In this document: one piece after another, positions 1 to 10,888 of the stretch | Layout of the letters: each line of letters opens with the position of its first letter | Numbering within the stretch: the stretch's first letter is position 1 | DNA from: Alphaproteobacteria bacterium | Lineage (GTDB): Bacteria; Pseudomonadota; Alphaproteobacteria; Caulobacterales; Parvularculaceae | NCBI GenBank assembly: GCA_013151435.1 | Contig: JAADIH010000061.1 | Span: 1 to 32,777 of the forward strand | Direction of reading: 5' to 3' | Length of the DNA stretch: 32,777 nt | Made by a program: the position numbers and the translations under genes | Notes under the pieces: model-generated | Database searches by the model: none | What the model saw: only the letters and a program-made list of their open reading frames with translations | Told to the model about the DNA's origin: nothing

Positions 1-2
1 AA

Positions 3-1556
3 ATAGGCTCGAACGCCATGGCGGTGGCGCCAAGTCGTTCCGCAGACGGACATACGCGGCTGATGGTGAACTCCCACCAGCCCTATGTTGGACCGGTCGC
101 CTGGTATGAGGCGCGGGTCAAATCGGACGAAGGCTGGGATATGATTGGCGCTCTTTTTCCTGGCGCCCCAATGATTTTAGTTGGTACAGGGCCAGACCTT
201 GGTTGGGCGTTTACGGTCAACAAGCCCGATCTGGTGGATGTTTATCAAATGACAGTCGATAACGCCAAAAAGCCCACAAAATATTATTTTGACGGCGCCT
301 GGCGCGATTTTGACGTTGAGACCATCGAATTTCGTGTGAAATTATTTGGGCCCTTCAGCCTGCCCGTAAAGAAGCGTCGCGCGCTTAATTCTGTTCACGG
401 CCCGGTCTTTGTCACTGAGAATGGGGTCTTTGGCGTTTCTTATGCCGGCGCTGGCGATATTCGCTCAACCGAGCAGTGGTATCGGATGAACCGGGCGCGT
501 AATTTTGGTGAATGGCGTGAGGCCATGGAGATGGTCGCGATACCGAGCTTCAATGTGGTCTACGCTGATGGCGAGGGTAATATCGGCTATTATTATAACG
601 CCGCCATTCCGGTGCGCGCGCCGGGTGTTGATTGGTCAAAGGCGCAGGCCGGCGATGATTCCACCTTGCTCTGGAGTGGGCGCCATCCGTTTGACGATGT
701 TCCTATGGTGGTCAATCCGGCGTCGGGCTATGTGGTCAATTCCAATCACCCGCCATTTAAAGCCTCTGGCGAAGGTGATAACCCGTTAAGGGAAGACTTT
801 CCGCCCCATATGGGCATCGATAAGCGCGAGACCAATCGCGGCCTTCGCATTCAAACACTTTATGGCGGCGATGCCTCTATCACGGCGGAAGAATTTCTCG
901 CCTATAAGATGGATCATTTCTATGCGCCGGACAGTCGGGCCATGGCGCTGGTTCAATCTCTTATCAACAACCAAGCGGCACAAGCTGACCCAGCGTTAGC
1001 GGAAGCGCTTGATACTTTGCGGGCATGGGATGGGTCGGTTGCTGCCGACAATCGCTCTGCAGCGCTCGGCGTATTAACGGCGCAAAAGGCGCGAGGATAT
1101 TTGCTGAATGATGAGCAAGCAGAAAATCCAGACTATTTGAGCGCGTTACGTGAAGTCGACAAAGCGTTACGCTCTGGCTTTGGTCGCGTGGATCCAAAGT
1201 GGAGCGAAGTTGTTCGTTTGCAGCGCGGTGCGCTCTCGCTTGAAATTGCTGGTGGGCCGGATACGTTGCGCGCGGTATATCCAAGTGGTGACCCGGCTAA
1301 AGGCGCGATGTTTGCCGCCGGTGGTGACACTTATATTCTCTACGCAGATTGGGCGCCTGGCGAACAGGCGCGCATCCGCACCATCCATCAGTTTGGCGCC
1401 GCGACCCTTGATGAGGCGTCATCTCATTATAGTGATCAGGCACAGATCTTTGCGCAGGAAGAATGGAAGACCCCTCCCATGGATCTGGAGGCGTTGCTAT
1501 CGGAGGCAACCGCTGACTATCGGCCGGGTAGGGATGCATCTTCGCCTTCACCCTGA
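3..1556 (+). CDS. Penicillin acylase family protein (5'-truncated by window; beta-subunit region)
   Basis: In-frame codons continue upstream of the track's ATG at 18: I-G-S-N-A-M-A-V. G|SN is the typical autoprocessing/catalytic Ser junction of penicillin acylases. Downstream NSHQPYVGPVAWYEARV and GTGPDLGWAFTVNKPDLVDVY are family-like. Confidence 0.9.
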   Translation: MGSNAMAVAPSRSADGHTRLMVNSHQPYVGPVAWYEARVKSDEGWDMIGALFPGAPMILVGTGPDLGWAFTVNKPDLVDVYQMTVDNAKKPTKYYFDGAWRDFDVETIEFRVKLFGPFSLPVKKRRALNSVHGPVFVTENGVFGVSYAGAGDIRSTEQWYRMNRARNFGEWREAMEMVAIPSFNVVYADGEGNIGYYYNAAIPVRAPGVDWSKAQAGDDSTLLWSGRHPFDDVPMVVNPASGYVVNSNHPPFKASGEGDNPLREDFPPHMGIDKRETNRGLRIQTLYGGDASITAEEFLAYKMDHFYAPDSRAMALVQSLINNQAAQADPALAEALDTLRAWDGSVAADNRSAALGVLTAQKARGYLLNDEQAENPDYLSALREVDKALRSGFGRVDPKWSEVVRLQRGALSLEIAGGPDTLRAVYPSGDPAKGAMFAAGGDTYILYADWAPGEQARIRTIHQFGAATLDEASSHYSDQAQIFAQEEWKTPPMDLEALLSEATADYRPGRDASSPSP

Positions 1557-1575
1557 GAGTATTCCCAGGGTGAAG
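1546..1575. terminator. Hairpin between convergent genes
   Basis: CTTCACCCTG (1546-1555) pairs with CAGGGTGAAG (1566-1575), 10-bp perfect stem. It overlaps the penicillin acylase stop codon (1554-1556). No clear U-tract. Confidence 0.5.
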
Positions 1576-1584
1576 AGAAGATTC

Positions 1585-3657
1585 TTACTCTTCTGTTTCT
1601 TTATCTGTCCGATAGCGTTCAAACCAGGCGATGATATTCGCGGCTTTGGCGATCAGATTTGATGGTCGGCCTGCAATATGGTGCGGAGATTCCGGCACGC
1701 GCACGAGGGCGGTGTCGACCTCACGCAGTTGTAGCGCCTGATAAAACTGCTCAGCCTCTGCTGAGGGTGTGCGGTAATCGGCTTCGCCGGTCATCACCAT
1801 GGTCGGCGTCGTGACGTTACCAACAAGGGAGAGCGGTGAGCGCGCCCAATATGCATCCGGATCCTCCCATGGTGGATTGGCAAACCAGTATTTATAAAAC
1901 AATGTGTAGAAATCTGCGGTGAGGGAAAAGCTCGTCCAGTTGATCACGGGCTTTGCGACAACAGATGCTTTGAAGCGATCAGTTTTGCCGACAATCCAGG
2001 CGGTCAATACGCCGCCCCCGGAGCCACCCGTCACAAACAGATTATCTTCATCGATAAACCCGCGTGCAATCGCAGCATCAACGCCGGACATCAGGTCATC
2101 ATAATCCTCGCCCGGGTAAGCATGATGGATAAGGTTAGCGAATGTATCGCCATAGCTCGTTGATCCGCGCGGGTTTGTGTAAAGCACTACATATCCAGCG
2201 GAGGCGTAGAGCTGAATTTCAGCAGAAAAATTTGGCCCATAAGCAGCAAATGGCCCGCCATGAATCTCTAATATCAGCGGGTATTTTTTTGTTCTGTCAA
2301 AGTTTGGCGGTGTCACAAGCCAGCCTTCAATGTCGCGTCCATCGGCGGATGATTTCCAAGTCATGCGCTCGACGGCGCCAAGGGTTTTATCGGCAAAAAG
2401 ATCATCATTGAGATGCGTCAGCCGGGTTGACGATCCGCCGCTGAGTTTCATCGCAACATCAGCTGGGCGGGAAGCGCGACCGCTCGTATAGGCAATGTCG
2501 CCTTTGGCGTTTACGGAAAACCCACCGCTTGTATAGGGGCGGCCAAGGGAGGTTCCACCGACATCGCGCACTAACGGAGTCACTTCGCCATCAAGGGTTA
2601 CCCTTCCAAGATAGCTACGACCGCGGTCATCATATTGAGCAATCAGCTCGTCATTTCCGGCCCAGGCGATAGCGCCGATCTGGCGGTCAAACTCACCAGT
2701 TAGAAGCGTGCGGTTCGACCCATCAATATCCATCACATAAATGCGCGGCGTTTGATAACCCATCATTTTGTCATCAAAGCCGAGATAGGCGATGCGCGCG
2801 CCATCAGGTGAAACCAAAGGGCTATTGTCCGGCCCATCACGCGTCGTCAGTTGTGTGAGTTTCTTGTCATTGAGATCGACGCGCCAGATGTCGCCTTCAA
2901 CTAAGTCGCGCTCCCAATCGTCATTTCGGTTGGCGGAGAAATAAATTACCTCGCCATCAGGCGACCAGCTTAAAGGGCCGCCATGATTAAACTCTCCATC
3001 CGTCATCTGACGAGGCGTGCCACCATCTGCGGGAACAACAAAGATCTGTGGGTGGCCGGGTTTTGCGTAACCAGCGCCGTCAATGCGATAAAGAACATCT
3101 TCAAAGACTTTGAAGGCGGGCGCCCATTCTGCGCCCTCCGGTTTTGCAGGTGCGCTCGCTAATGATGCGGGCTTACCATCGACAAACATCGCAAAGGCGA
3201 TCTGTGTGCCGTCGGGAGACCAGGCAATGGATTGGGGGGCATGTGTAAGATTGGTGAGCAACGCGGTTTGGCCGCTATCCATCCAACGTACATAAAGTTG
3301 TGGCGTGCCGCCTTCGGCCCCGGTCACATAGGCGATGCGGTCACCGGATGGGGACCAGCGCGGACTTGAATAACCAGATTTTCCAGAAAGCAATGGGCGG
3401 TGATCGCCGTCATCAGTCGCGACCGTCCAGATGTTTGAGCGCGTTCGGTCGGTCATGATGTTGTTTGAGCGGCGGACATAAGCGATCAGTGAACCGTCTG
3501 GCGAGATCTGCGTATCCGAAGCATATTCAAGCTGGAAAACATCTAGATCCGTAAAAATGCTGGGGTCTTTGGTTTGTGTGTCTTCTGCCAACGATGTGAC
3601 TGGCAATGCTAAACAGGCAAGGGCGAAGCAGGCGGGGGCGATGAGGGTTTTGCGCAT
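1585..3657 (-). CDS. S9 family peptidase (acylaminoacyl-peptidase/prolyl oligopeptidase type), exported
   Basis: 690 aa with signal peptide, TolB/WD40-like repeats (SWSPDGE, VSPDGARIAYL) and C-terminal alpha/beta hydrolase with nucleophile GGSGGG and SPHHIAGRPSN. Confidence 0.93.
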   Translation of the reverse strand: MRKTLIAPACFALACLALPVTSLAEDTQTKDPSIFTDLDVFQLEYASDTQISPDGSLIAYVRRSNNIMTDRTRSNIWTVATDDGDHRPLLSGKSGYSSPRWSPSGDRIAYVTGAEGGTPQLYVRWMDSGQTALLTNLTHAPQSIAWSPDGTQIAFAMFVDGKPASLASAPAKPEGAEWAPAFKVFEDVLYRIDGAGYAKPGHPQIFVVPADGGTPRQMTDGEFNHGGPLSWSPDGEVIYFSANRNDDWERDLVEGDIWRVDLNDKKLTQLTTRDGPDNSPLVSPDGARIAYLGFDDKMMGYQTPRIYVMDIDGSNRTLLTGEFDRQIGAIAWAGNDELIAQYDDRGRSYLGRVTLDGEVTPLVRDVGGTSLGRPYTSGGFSVNAKGDIAYTSGRASRPADVAMKLSGGSSTRLTHLNDDLFADKTLGAVERMTWKSSADGRDIEGWLVTPPNFDRTKKYPLILEIHGGPFAAYGPNFSAEIQLYASAGYVVLYTNPRGSTSYGDTFANLIHHAYPGEDYDDLMSGVDAAIARGFIDEDNLFVTGGSGGGVLTAWIVGKTDRFKASVVAKPVINWTSFSLTADFYTLFYKYWFANPPWEDPDAYWARSPLSLVGNVTTPTMVMTGEADYRTPSAEAEQFYQALQLREVDTALVRVPESPHHIAGRPSNLIAKAANIIAWFERYRTDKETEE

Positions 3658-3898
3658 GAGCTATCTCCGAAACTGATCCGGCTTTTTCACATGGTAAGGG
3701 CCCTTGTTGCAAGGAGCGCCGGGATTGCATGCCATGGCTTTGCGGATATTTTTCACCAGCCCCCAAGCGTTTCCACGTTTATCACCTAAAATTCTCGAAA
3801 AAGACCCAGAATCGTTTTCCTTCTGCTGATTAAGCGCCATAATTGTAGAGCTACATCCAGCGCTACGGGGCGCTTTTTATTGGAGAAGGGACTTGGCC

Positions 3899-6800
3899 AT
3901 GACGCGGAGAGAAGCGGTCATCATTGCTGCGAGCTTATTGGGGGCGTTTGCCGGGGGGCTACTGCTTGGCCGGGCGATATCTCCAGACTCTGGTTCACGT
4001 GGAGATCCCAACAGTCAACAAATTTTGGCGGATGCGCGAAATGGTGATCGCGGCGCGCGAAGGCCCTTTCAAGAGCGCCGGGATGATAATGCCGAACGCC
4101 CGGTAGAAGAGCTGGACGTCGACTTCGGCTATCGCCGCCTGGTACTCGATACGAGTGGCGACATCCCAAGAGCTTGCTTTCAGTTCACCCAAGATCTCGA
4201 TGATTCTGGAGAAACGAATTACGGCGATTATGTACGCGTGTCACCTGATACAGGCGCAGCGCTAGAAGTGGACGGGACATCACTTTGTATTGCGGGCTTA
4301 GAATTCGACAAGGATTACACTGCGCGGTTGCGTGCGGGATTACCCAATGCAAAAGGCGATGGGTTAGAGCGCGCTGAGCGCGTCACCATCGCGTTTGGCG
4401 ATAAGCCCGCTTATGTAGGCTTTGCTGGTGACGGGGTTATTCTCCCACGCCTTGAGGCCGATGGTCTTGGTATTGAAACGGTCAATGTCAAAAAGATCGA
4501 GATCACCGTGCATCGCGTTTCTGACCGTTCCCTGGCGCGCAAACAGATTGTGGCGGGTGAGGTCTCCGGACCTGATCGGTATTCTTATGTATGGAACCAG
4601 GAAGACGGACAAGATGTCGGCGTCGAAGTGTGGAAGGGCGAATTCGAAACCACGGGTGAGCGCAATACCTCTGCGACCACAGTATTTTCTATTGGCGCGG
4701 CATTAGAAGAGTTAAAACCGGGCGCATATTTTATTCGAGTGCGCGATGTTTCTCCCGGTGCGGATAAGCGTCGCACCGCTGAGGCCTGGCGTTGGATCAT
4801 GTTCACGGATATGGCGATGACGACCTATACGGGTGCGAACGGCCTTGATGTTTTTGTACGGTCGATCTCGACGGCCCGACCCGTGAGCGGCGTTGAATTA
4901 TCACTTATCGCCGTCAACAATGAAATTCTGGCTACAGCGATTACTAATGCCGATGGGCGCGTTCATTTTGACGGCGCTGCCGTTAATGGCAAGGCGCCGC
5001 TGACGCCGCGCATGGTGATGGCCTATGGCCCCCAGGAAGATTTTGCAGCGCTTGATCTCAGCCGTTCCCCCCTCGATCTTTCTGATCGTAATGTGGATGG
5101 ACGCTCGGCGCCGTCGCGGCTTGATGGATATGTCTATCTTGATCGCGGGATTTATCGCCCCGGAGAGACTGCCCATATTTCAGGCATGATCCGTAATGAC
5201 GCGGGGACCGCCATTGATGACAGGCCGCTCACTGTAACCCTTCGCCGCCCCAATTTTACGGAGGCGCAAAACCAGCGGATCGAGACGCTTGAAATTGGCG
5301 CCTTTAGTTTTGATTACGATATTCCTGACTCGGCGCCGCGTGGTGTCTGGCGCATTGAAGTGAAGGCCGATGGCTATGATGGTCTTATCGGGTCGGGCGC
5401 ATTTTCCGTTGAAGATTTTGTGCCGCAGCGCCTCGAGGTCACAATCGAAACGGACGAAAAAAGTCCCATCCGCCCAGGCGAAGAGCGCAGTGTTACGGTT
5501 GAAAGTCGTTATCTTTATGGCGCGCCAGCAAGTGGTTTGGCCGTAGAATCAGAAGCGCGTTTGCGCCTTGACCCCAACCCGTTTCCGGATTTTTCGAAAT
5601 ATCGGTTTGGTCCGGTCAATGGCCGGTTCGATGAGCGGTTTTTGCGTCTCGCCAACACTACGACCGATGGCGAGGGCAAAGCCAGTGTGGCGCTGAATGT
5701 TGATGACGCGCCCAAAGGCTATGGCGCCCCAATGCGCGCGGACCTTGTGGTCGGCGTCGTCGAGCCCGGCGGGCGGGTAGTGCGCGAAAGTGCGCGCATT
5801 CCGGTGCGCCCGGATGATTATTATGTTGGCTTGAAGCTCGCCAATGATCAGTCAAGTTTTGGTCAGGGTGAAGTGGTAGAGATTGATGCCGTTCTCATCG
5901 ACTGGGAAGGCAATGTCGCTGACGGCGAATTGGAATGGAAACTTGTTGAAGAGGACTATTGGTTCGACTGGTATCGCGAAGGCGGGCGATGGCGGTGGCG
6001 TCGGTCTTTCCGGGATATTCTGATTGCTGAGGGGCGCGGGCAAACGGGGCGAGAGAAGCTCGCGAGCCTTGTCTCCCAGCGCCTTGATCACGGAACCTAT
6101 CGCCTGACGGCGACGCGCGCTGGCGGCAAAGAAGCCAGCGACATCCGGTTTTATGTAGGGTGGCGGTCATACGCCTCTGGCGCAGATACGCCTGATCAGG
6201 CGGCATTAACGCTGCAAAATGATAAGGTAACGCCAGGCGCAAGGGCGCGGCTCTACCTCAATCCTCCTTATGGAGGGGAGGCGATCATCGCGGTGGCGAC
6301 GGATCGGGTGCATTTCGTAAAGCGCATGAAGGTCGGCGAGAATGGCCGCGAGATTATCATCGACACGGATCCATCCTGGGGCGCTGGCTTTTATGTCATG
6401 GTAAGTGTCGTGACGCCGCGCGATCCGGGTGAACAACCGGTCCCGCGGCGGGCCATGGCAGTCGCTTATGTGCCTTTCGACATGTCAGCGCGTAAGCTCG
6501 ATGTTGAGATCAGTGTTCCTGATGTCTTTCGCCCGCGTCAAAAGCTTGACCTCGAGATAGCGGTCGATGGTGCTGCCTCCGGATCAAAAGTGATGATGAC
6601 GGTTGCGGCCGTAGATGAAGGGATTTTGCGCCTGACGAAATTCAAGTCACCGGACCCGGTTGACTATTTCTATGGCCAGAAACGCCTGGGTGTTGAAATA
6701 CGAGATGACTACGGACGAATTCTCCACGCCAATCTTGGCGCTGCTGCACGCTTTGGCGGTGACCAGCTTGGTGGGGAAGGTCTTACCGTGGTGCCAACGA

Positions 6801-8308
6801 AATCCGTGGCGCTCTTTACGGGGATGTTGACGGTGGGTGATGACGGCAAGGTCACGGCCCCGATTGAAGTCCCAGATTTTAATGGTGAGCTCCGGTTGAT
6901 GGCGGTTGCCTGGTCGGCGGATAAGCTCGGTGCGGATGCAGAACCGATGACGGTTCGTGATAAGGTCCCGGCTGAGCTGGCGCTGCCGCGTTTTGTGGCG
7001 CCGGGTGATAAGGCGACGGCAACATTGCTCATCGATAATGTCGATGGCGCAGCGGGTGATTATGTTGTGTCACTATCTGGTGATGGCCCGATTAGCCTCT
7101 CCACGTCTCAGACATTCACGTTGGCGAAAGGTCAGAAAGAGACGCAGAGCTTTTCACTTGAAACGGGAGAAATCGGGATTGGCGCAGTTACTCTGTCGGT
7201 CGAAGGGCCAGACGGGTTTTCCGTATCGCGTTCTTATCCGATCCAAGCGCGCACGCCTTATTTCCCGGTGACGCAAACCACGACGACTGCGCTCGCTCCT
7301 GGAGAGACGTTTGAGTTAACGCAGGCGGTAAGCCAGTCTTATATCCCTGGCTCGACCGAGATCGCAGTTTCGTTCTCGCGATTACGCGGGGTAGAGCCGG
7401 GACCATTGCTCGATGCGCTTTATCGATATCCTTATGGGTGCTCTGAACAGCTTACGAGTTCGGCGATGCCGCTTCTCTTTGTCGATGTTCTCGGCGGAGA
7501 AGTGGGTCGTGGTCCGGAAAGAGCGATCCGTCCGCGTGTACAAAAAGCCATCAACAAGCTGCTCAATCGTCAGGGGCCGGACGGCGCCATTGGTTTGTGG
7601 CGTGTTGGTGATCGCTGGGCGTCGCCCTGGCTTGGCGCTTATGTGACCGACTTCCTCTATCGCGCGAAAAACGAGGGCTATGGCGTGCCGCAAGCCGCTC
7701 TCGATAAGGCCTATGAATCACTTGGCAACATTGCGCGCGTGGATCGTTGGTATTCGGCGAGCTATCAAACACGTGTTCAGGAGAGTCAGTATTCCAATGA
7801 CACAACGCAGTTCTTACGTCGTCGGTCTGCGGCCTATGCACTCTATGTGCTGGCGCGCGCGGGGCAGGCGAGCTTGTCGGACTTGCGTTACTTCCATGAT
7901 ACGCTGTTAGAGGGGACGCCCAGTCCCTTGGCCAAAGCGCATATTGGCGCTGCGCTTGCCATGATGGGGGATCGTGCCCGCGCAAACAGCGCTATTAACA
8001 AAGCCATAGCTGCTATCGGCTGGGATAATACCGGCGATTACTACCAGACGCAGCTGCGTGATGTGTCGGGCATTTTGGCGCTCGCCGCCGAAGTTGGGCA
8101 AACCAACAAGATCGAAGGGCTGACGGAGAAATTTATTGCAGCCATGAAAGACCCGAACCGGATGCACACGCAAGAAAAAGCATTCGTGTTGCTGGCGTCT
8201 CAAGCATTGCTGCGTGCTGGGATCAGTGTCGATCGCTGTGGATGGCCAAACCATTCCAAATCTTTCGCCCGCACCATCCTTCACGCCAGCTGCGGGAGAT
8301 ATCGGTGA
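3899..8308 (+). pseudogene. Bacterial alpha-2-macroglobulin family protein, N-terminal ~1469 aa; reading frame broken near 8219
   Basis: MG-domain architecture with thioester motif YPYGCSEQ and N-terminal membrane anchor. ATG 3899 is preferred over the track's TTG 3893 because of RBS gagaaggg. The frame runs into junk after LLRAG, and the rest of the protein is in the +1 frame (8214..8849). Could be a sequencing indel. Confidence 0.85.
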
Positions 8309-8849
8309 GGGGATTTCCTATCGCAATGATGGTGATGGGCAAATATTCCGCTCTCTGACCATATCGGGAGCGCCCAAAACTGCGCCAACTGCGGTCAATC
8401 AGGGCTTTACCCTTACCAAGCGCGTGGCAACCCGGGATGGTCGTCCAGTGGTGTTATCTGAGGCTCGCCAGAATGATCGCTTCGTGATTGTAATCAGCGG
8501 CGCGGCGCAGGATGACCGGCTACATCCAGCAGTGATTGCCGATCTCTTGCCGGCCGGATTTGAGATCGAGACGATCCTTGGGCCCAATGATGGAGGTGGC
8601 AATGAGAGAACGGGACCCTATCGCTGGATCGGGGAAATCTCTAGCACGCGTGTGGCTGAGGCCCGCGACGATCGATTTGTTGCGGCGGTGGATGTGCGCG
8701 GCAAAAAGACATTCAGGCTTGCCTATATTGTACGCGCGGTGACGCCCGGTTCTTACGTGATGCCGGGCGCGGCGATTGAAGATATGTATCGTCCGGACGT
8801 CTATGCTCGCACGGGTGTTGGGCGTGTCACCATCGCAGAAGCCAGGTGA
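8214..8849 (+). pseudogene. C-terminal (MG10-like) part of the same alpha-2-macroglobulin, in a shifted frame
   Basis: Continues the A2M C-terminus (FVIVISGAAQDDRLHPAVIADLLPAGFEIE... MPGAAIEDMYRPDVYARTGVGRVTI). Deleting one G from ggg 8219-8221 joins ...LLRAG to SVSIAVDG. Confidence 0.85.
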
Positions 8850-10888
8850 TCGGGCGCGTGCATATAAAATACTGGTCGGTTGCTGGTTTGGCTCTGGTGA
8901 TCGCCGGTATTGCTGTGCTGGATTTGCTGTTGCCGCCGCCGCTGGAGCGCGCGGAAAAATTATCGCCGTTGGTCGTTGATCGCGATGAGCAGTGGCTGCA
9001 CGCGTTTACCAGTGATGATGGACGGTGGCGCTTCAAAGCAGACTTAAAGAAAATCGATCCGGTTTTTATCGACCGTCTGGTGATGATAGAAGACAAAAGA
9101 TTCTGGGACCATAGCGGTGTGGACCTGGCGGCGATAGTGCGCGCGGGGCGCTCTGCGCTAAAGGCCCGGCGGATAGTATCGGGCGCATCGACTATCACCA
9201 TGCAGACAGCACGTTTGTTGGAACCGCGTTCCCGAACTTTCACCTCAAAAGCGATCGAGATGATCCGGGCGCTGCAAATTGAACGGCGGTTATCGAAGAC
9301 GGAAATCCTGGAACTTTATCTGACGTTAGCGCCCTATGGCGGCAATATTGAAGGGGTGCGCGCCGCGAGTCTCATCTATTATGATAAAGAGCCGATCAGG
9401 CTTACCGCCGCTGAGCAGGCGTTGTTGATTGCGTTACCGCAAGCGCCAGAAGCGCGCCGCCCAGATCGGCGGTTGGTTGCGGCGAAGGCGGCGCGAAACG
9501 AAGTGCTGGAGAAGTTTGTTGCGTTTGGCGCTTTGACACCGGCTCTTATGGAAGAGGCCCGGGACACAAATCTTCCGTCACAACGCAAACATTTTTCGAA
9601 AGCTGCTTATCATACCGCGCATCGCCTTGCCGGGGACCTGCCGTCGGGCATTGTTCATTCGACGATTGATGCATCCTTACAGGCGCGTGCCGAGACATTG
9701 CTTCGATCTTATGTGGGAAATTTTGAAGACGGCGCTACAGCATCATTATTGATCATCGAGAATGATACCCGTGCGGTGCGCGCTGCGGTTGGTTCATCGG
9801 GGCTCGATGTTGATGGCGGGTGGCTTGATCTGACCGCCGCGACTCGCTCACCGGGTTCCACTTTAAAGCCGTTCATCTATGCGCTGGCGTTTCAAGATGG
9901 GTTTGCCGGTCCTGACACTGTGATTGATGATATGCCGCGCGCCTTTGGCGACTACACACCAGAAAACTTTGACCGTTCTTTCCGCGGTGAAGTGAAAGTG
10001 CGCGAAGCTCTGCAGCATTCTTTGAATTTGCCTGCCGTCACCATGCTGGAGCGGATTGGAGCCTCGCGCTTTGCGGCCCTCATGAAAGCCGCTGGCGTCA
10101 CTTTAAAAACGCCCAAACGCGCTGACAAAAAATATGGGCTCGCTTTGGCGCTTGGGGGCGCCGGGGTTACTGCCCAGGATATCGCAACGCTTTACGCAGC
10201 GCTTGGGACAGATGGCGTTGTGAAACCACTGGTTTGGACTGAGGCGGCAATTAGCGGGGAAGCAAAACCTTACCGGCTATTTTCTGAAGACACGGCTCGC
10301 CGTGTGAGCGCTATTCTGGCTAATGCGCCGTCTTTATCGGGCCGCGTACCCGCATCGCTTTCAAAATCAGCAACGCGCGTCGCGTTCAAGACGGGAACCT
10401 CCTACGGCTATCGCGATGCCTGGGCGGCAGGGCATGGGGGAGGGTTTACAGTTGTCGTCTGGGTTGGCTTTGCCAATGGGGCGCCGCGCCCGGGGGAGAC
10501 CGGTCGCAAGGCGGCCGCGCCTTTGCTGTTTGATGTCTATGATATGCTGGGTCAGGTGAGTGGGGAGAGCCAAAACGATGAAGGTGAAGCGCCGGCGATT
10601 GGGTTGGCGCGCTTCAATCAGCGAGCTGATAGTCTTCCGCCGGAAATTATATTCCCTCGTGATGGCGTAGAAGTTTATATGTCGGGCGCAACGCGCGGAT
10701 TTTCATTTGCAGCAAGGGGCGGTAGCGCTCGATATCAATGGTATGTGGATGGCGAGCCCATACGCCAAGACGCTTCAAGCGGCCAGCCTATCTGGTATCC
10801 GCCCGAGGCGGGCTTTTACGACGTCACCGTGGTTGACCAGAATGGCCGCGCCGCCAAATCGAAGGTGCGGGTATTGGCGTCAGGATGA
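8846..10888 (+). CDS. pbpC: Penicillin-binding protein 1C (GT51 transglycosylase plus transpeptidase plus PbpC C-terminal domain)
   Basis: EDKRFWDHSGVD (GT51), SPGSTLKP (SxxK), HSLNLPAV (SxN), KTGTSYGYRDAWAAG (KTG), C-terminal BiPBP_C-like segment. GTG start overlaps the A2M stop. The A2M-pbpC pairing is known (E. coli yfhM/pbpC). Confidence 0.95.
   Translation: MIGRVHIKYWSVAGLALVIAGIAVLDLLLPPPLERAEKLSPLVVDRDEQWLHAFTSDDGRWRFKADLKKIDPVFIDRLVMIEDKRFWDHSGVDLAAIVRAGRSALKARRIVSGASTITMQTARLLEPRSRTFTSKAIEMIRALQIERRLSKTEILELYLTLAPYGGNIEGVRAASLIYYDKEPIRLTAAEQALLIALPQAPEARRPDRRLVAAKAARNEVLEKFVAFGALTPALMEEARDTNLPSQRKHFSKAAYHTAHRLAGDLPSGIVHSTIDASLQARAETLLRSYVGNFEDGATASLLIIENDTRAVRAAVGSSGLDVDGGWLDLTAATRSPGSTLKPFIYALAFQDGFAGPDTVIDDMPRAFGDYTPENFDRSFRGEVKVREALQHSLNLPAVTMLERIGASRFAALMKAAGVTLKTPKRADKKYGLALALGGAGVTAQDIATLYAALGTDGVVKPLVWTEAAISGEAKPYRLFSEDTARRVSAILANAPSLSGRVPASLSKSATRVAFKTGTSYGYRDAWAAGHGGGFTVVVWVGFANGAPRPGETGRKAAAPLLFDVYDMLGQVSGESQNDEGEAPAIGLARFNQRADSLPPEIIFPRDGVEVYMSGATRGFSFAARGGSARYQWYVDGEPIRQDASSGQPIWYPPEAGFYDVTVVDQNGRAAKSKVRVLASG

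Noticed and set aside
1150-1662. 170-aa + strand ORF overlapping the penicillin acylase end
   Set aside because: Arg-rich out-of-frame translation of a strong coding gene.
8214-8308. Programmed +1 frameshift in the A2M gene
   Set aside because: No recognisable slippery sequence, stop or stimulatory structure at the junction; a single G indel explains it more simply.
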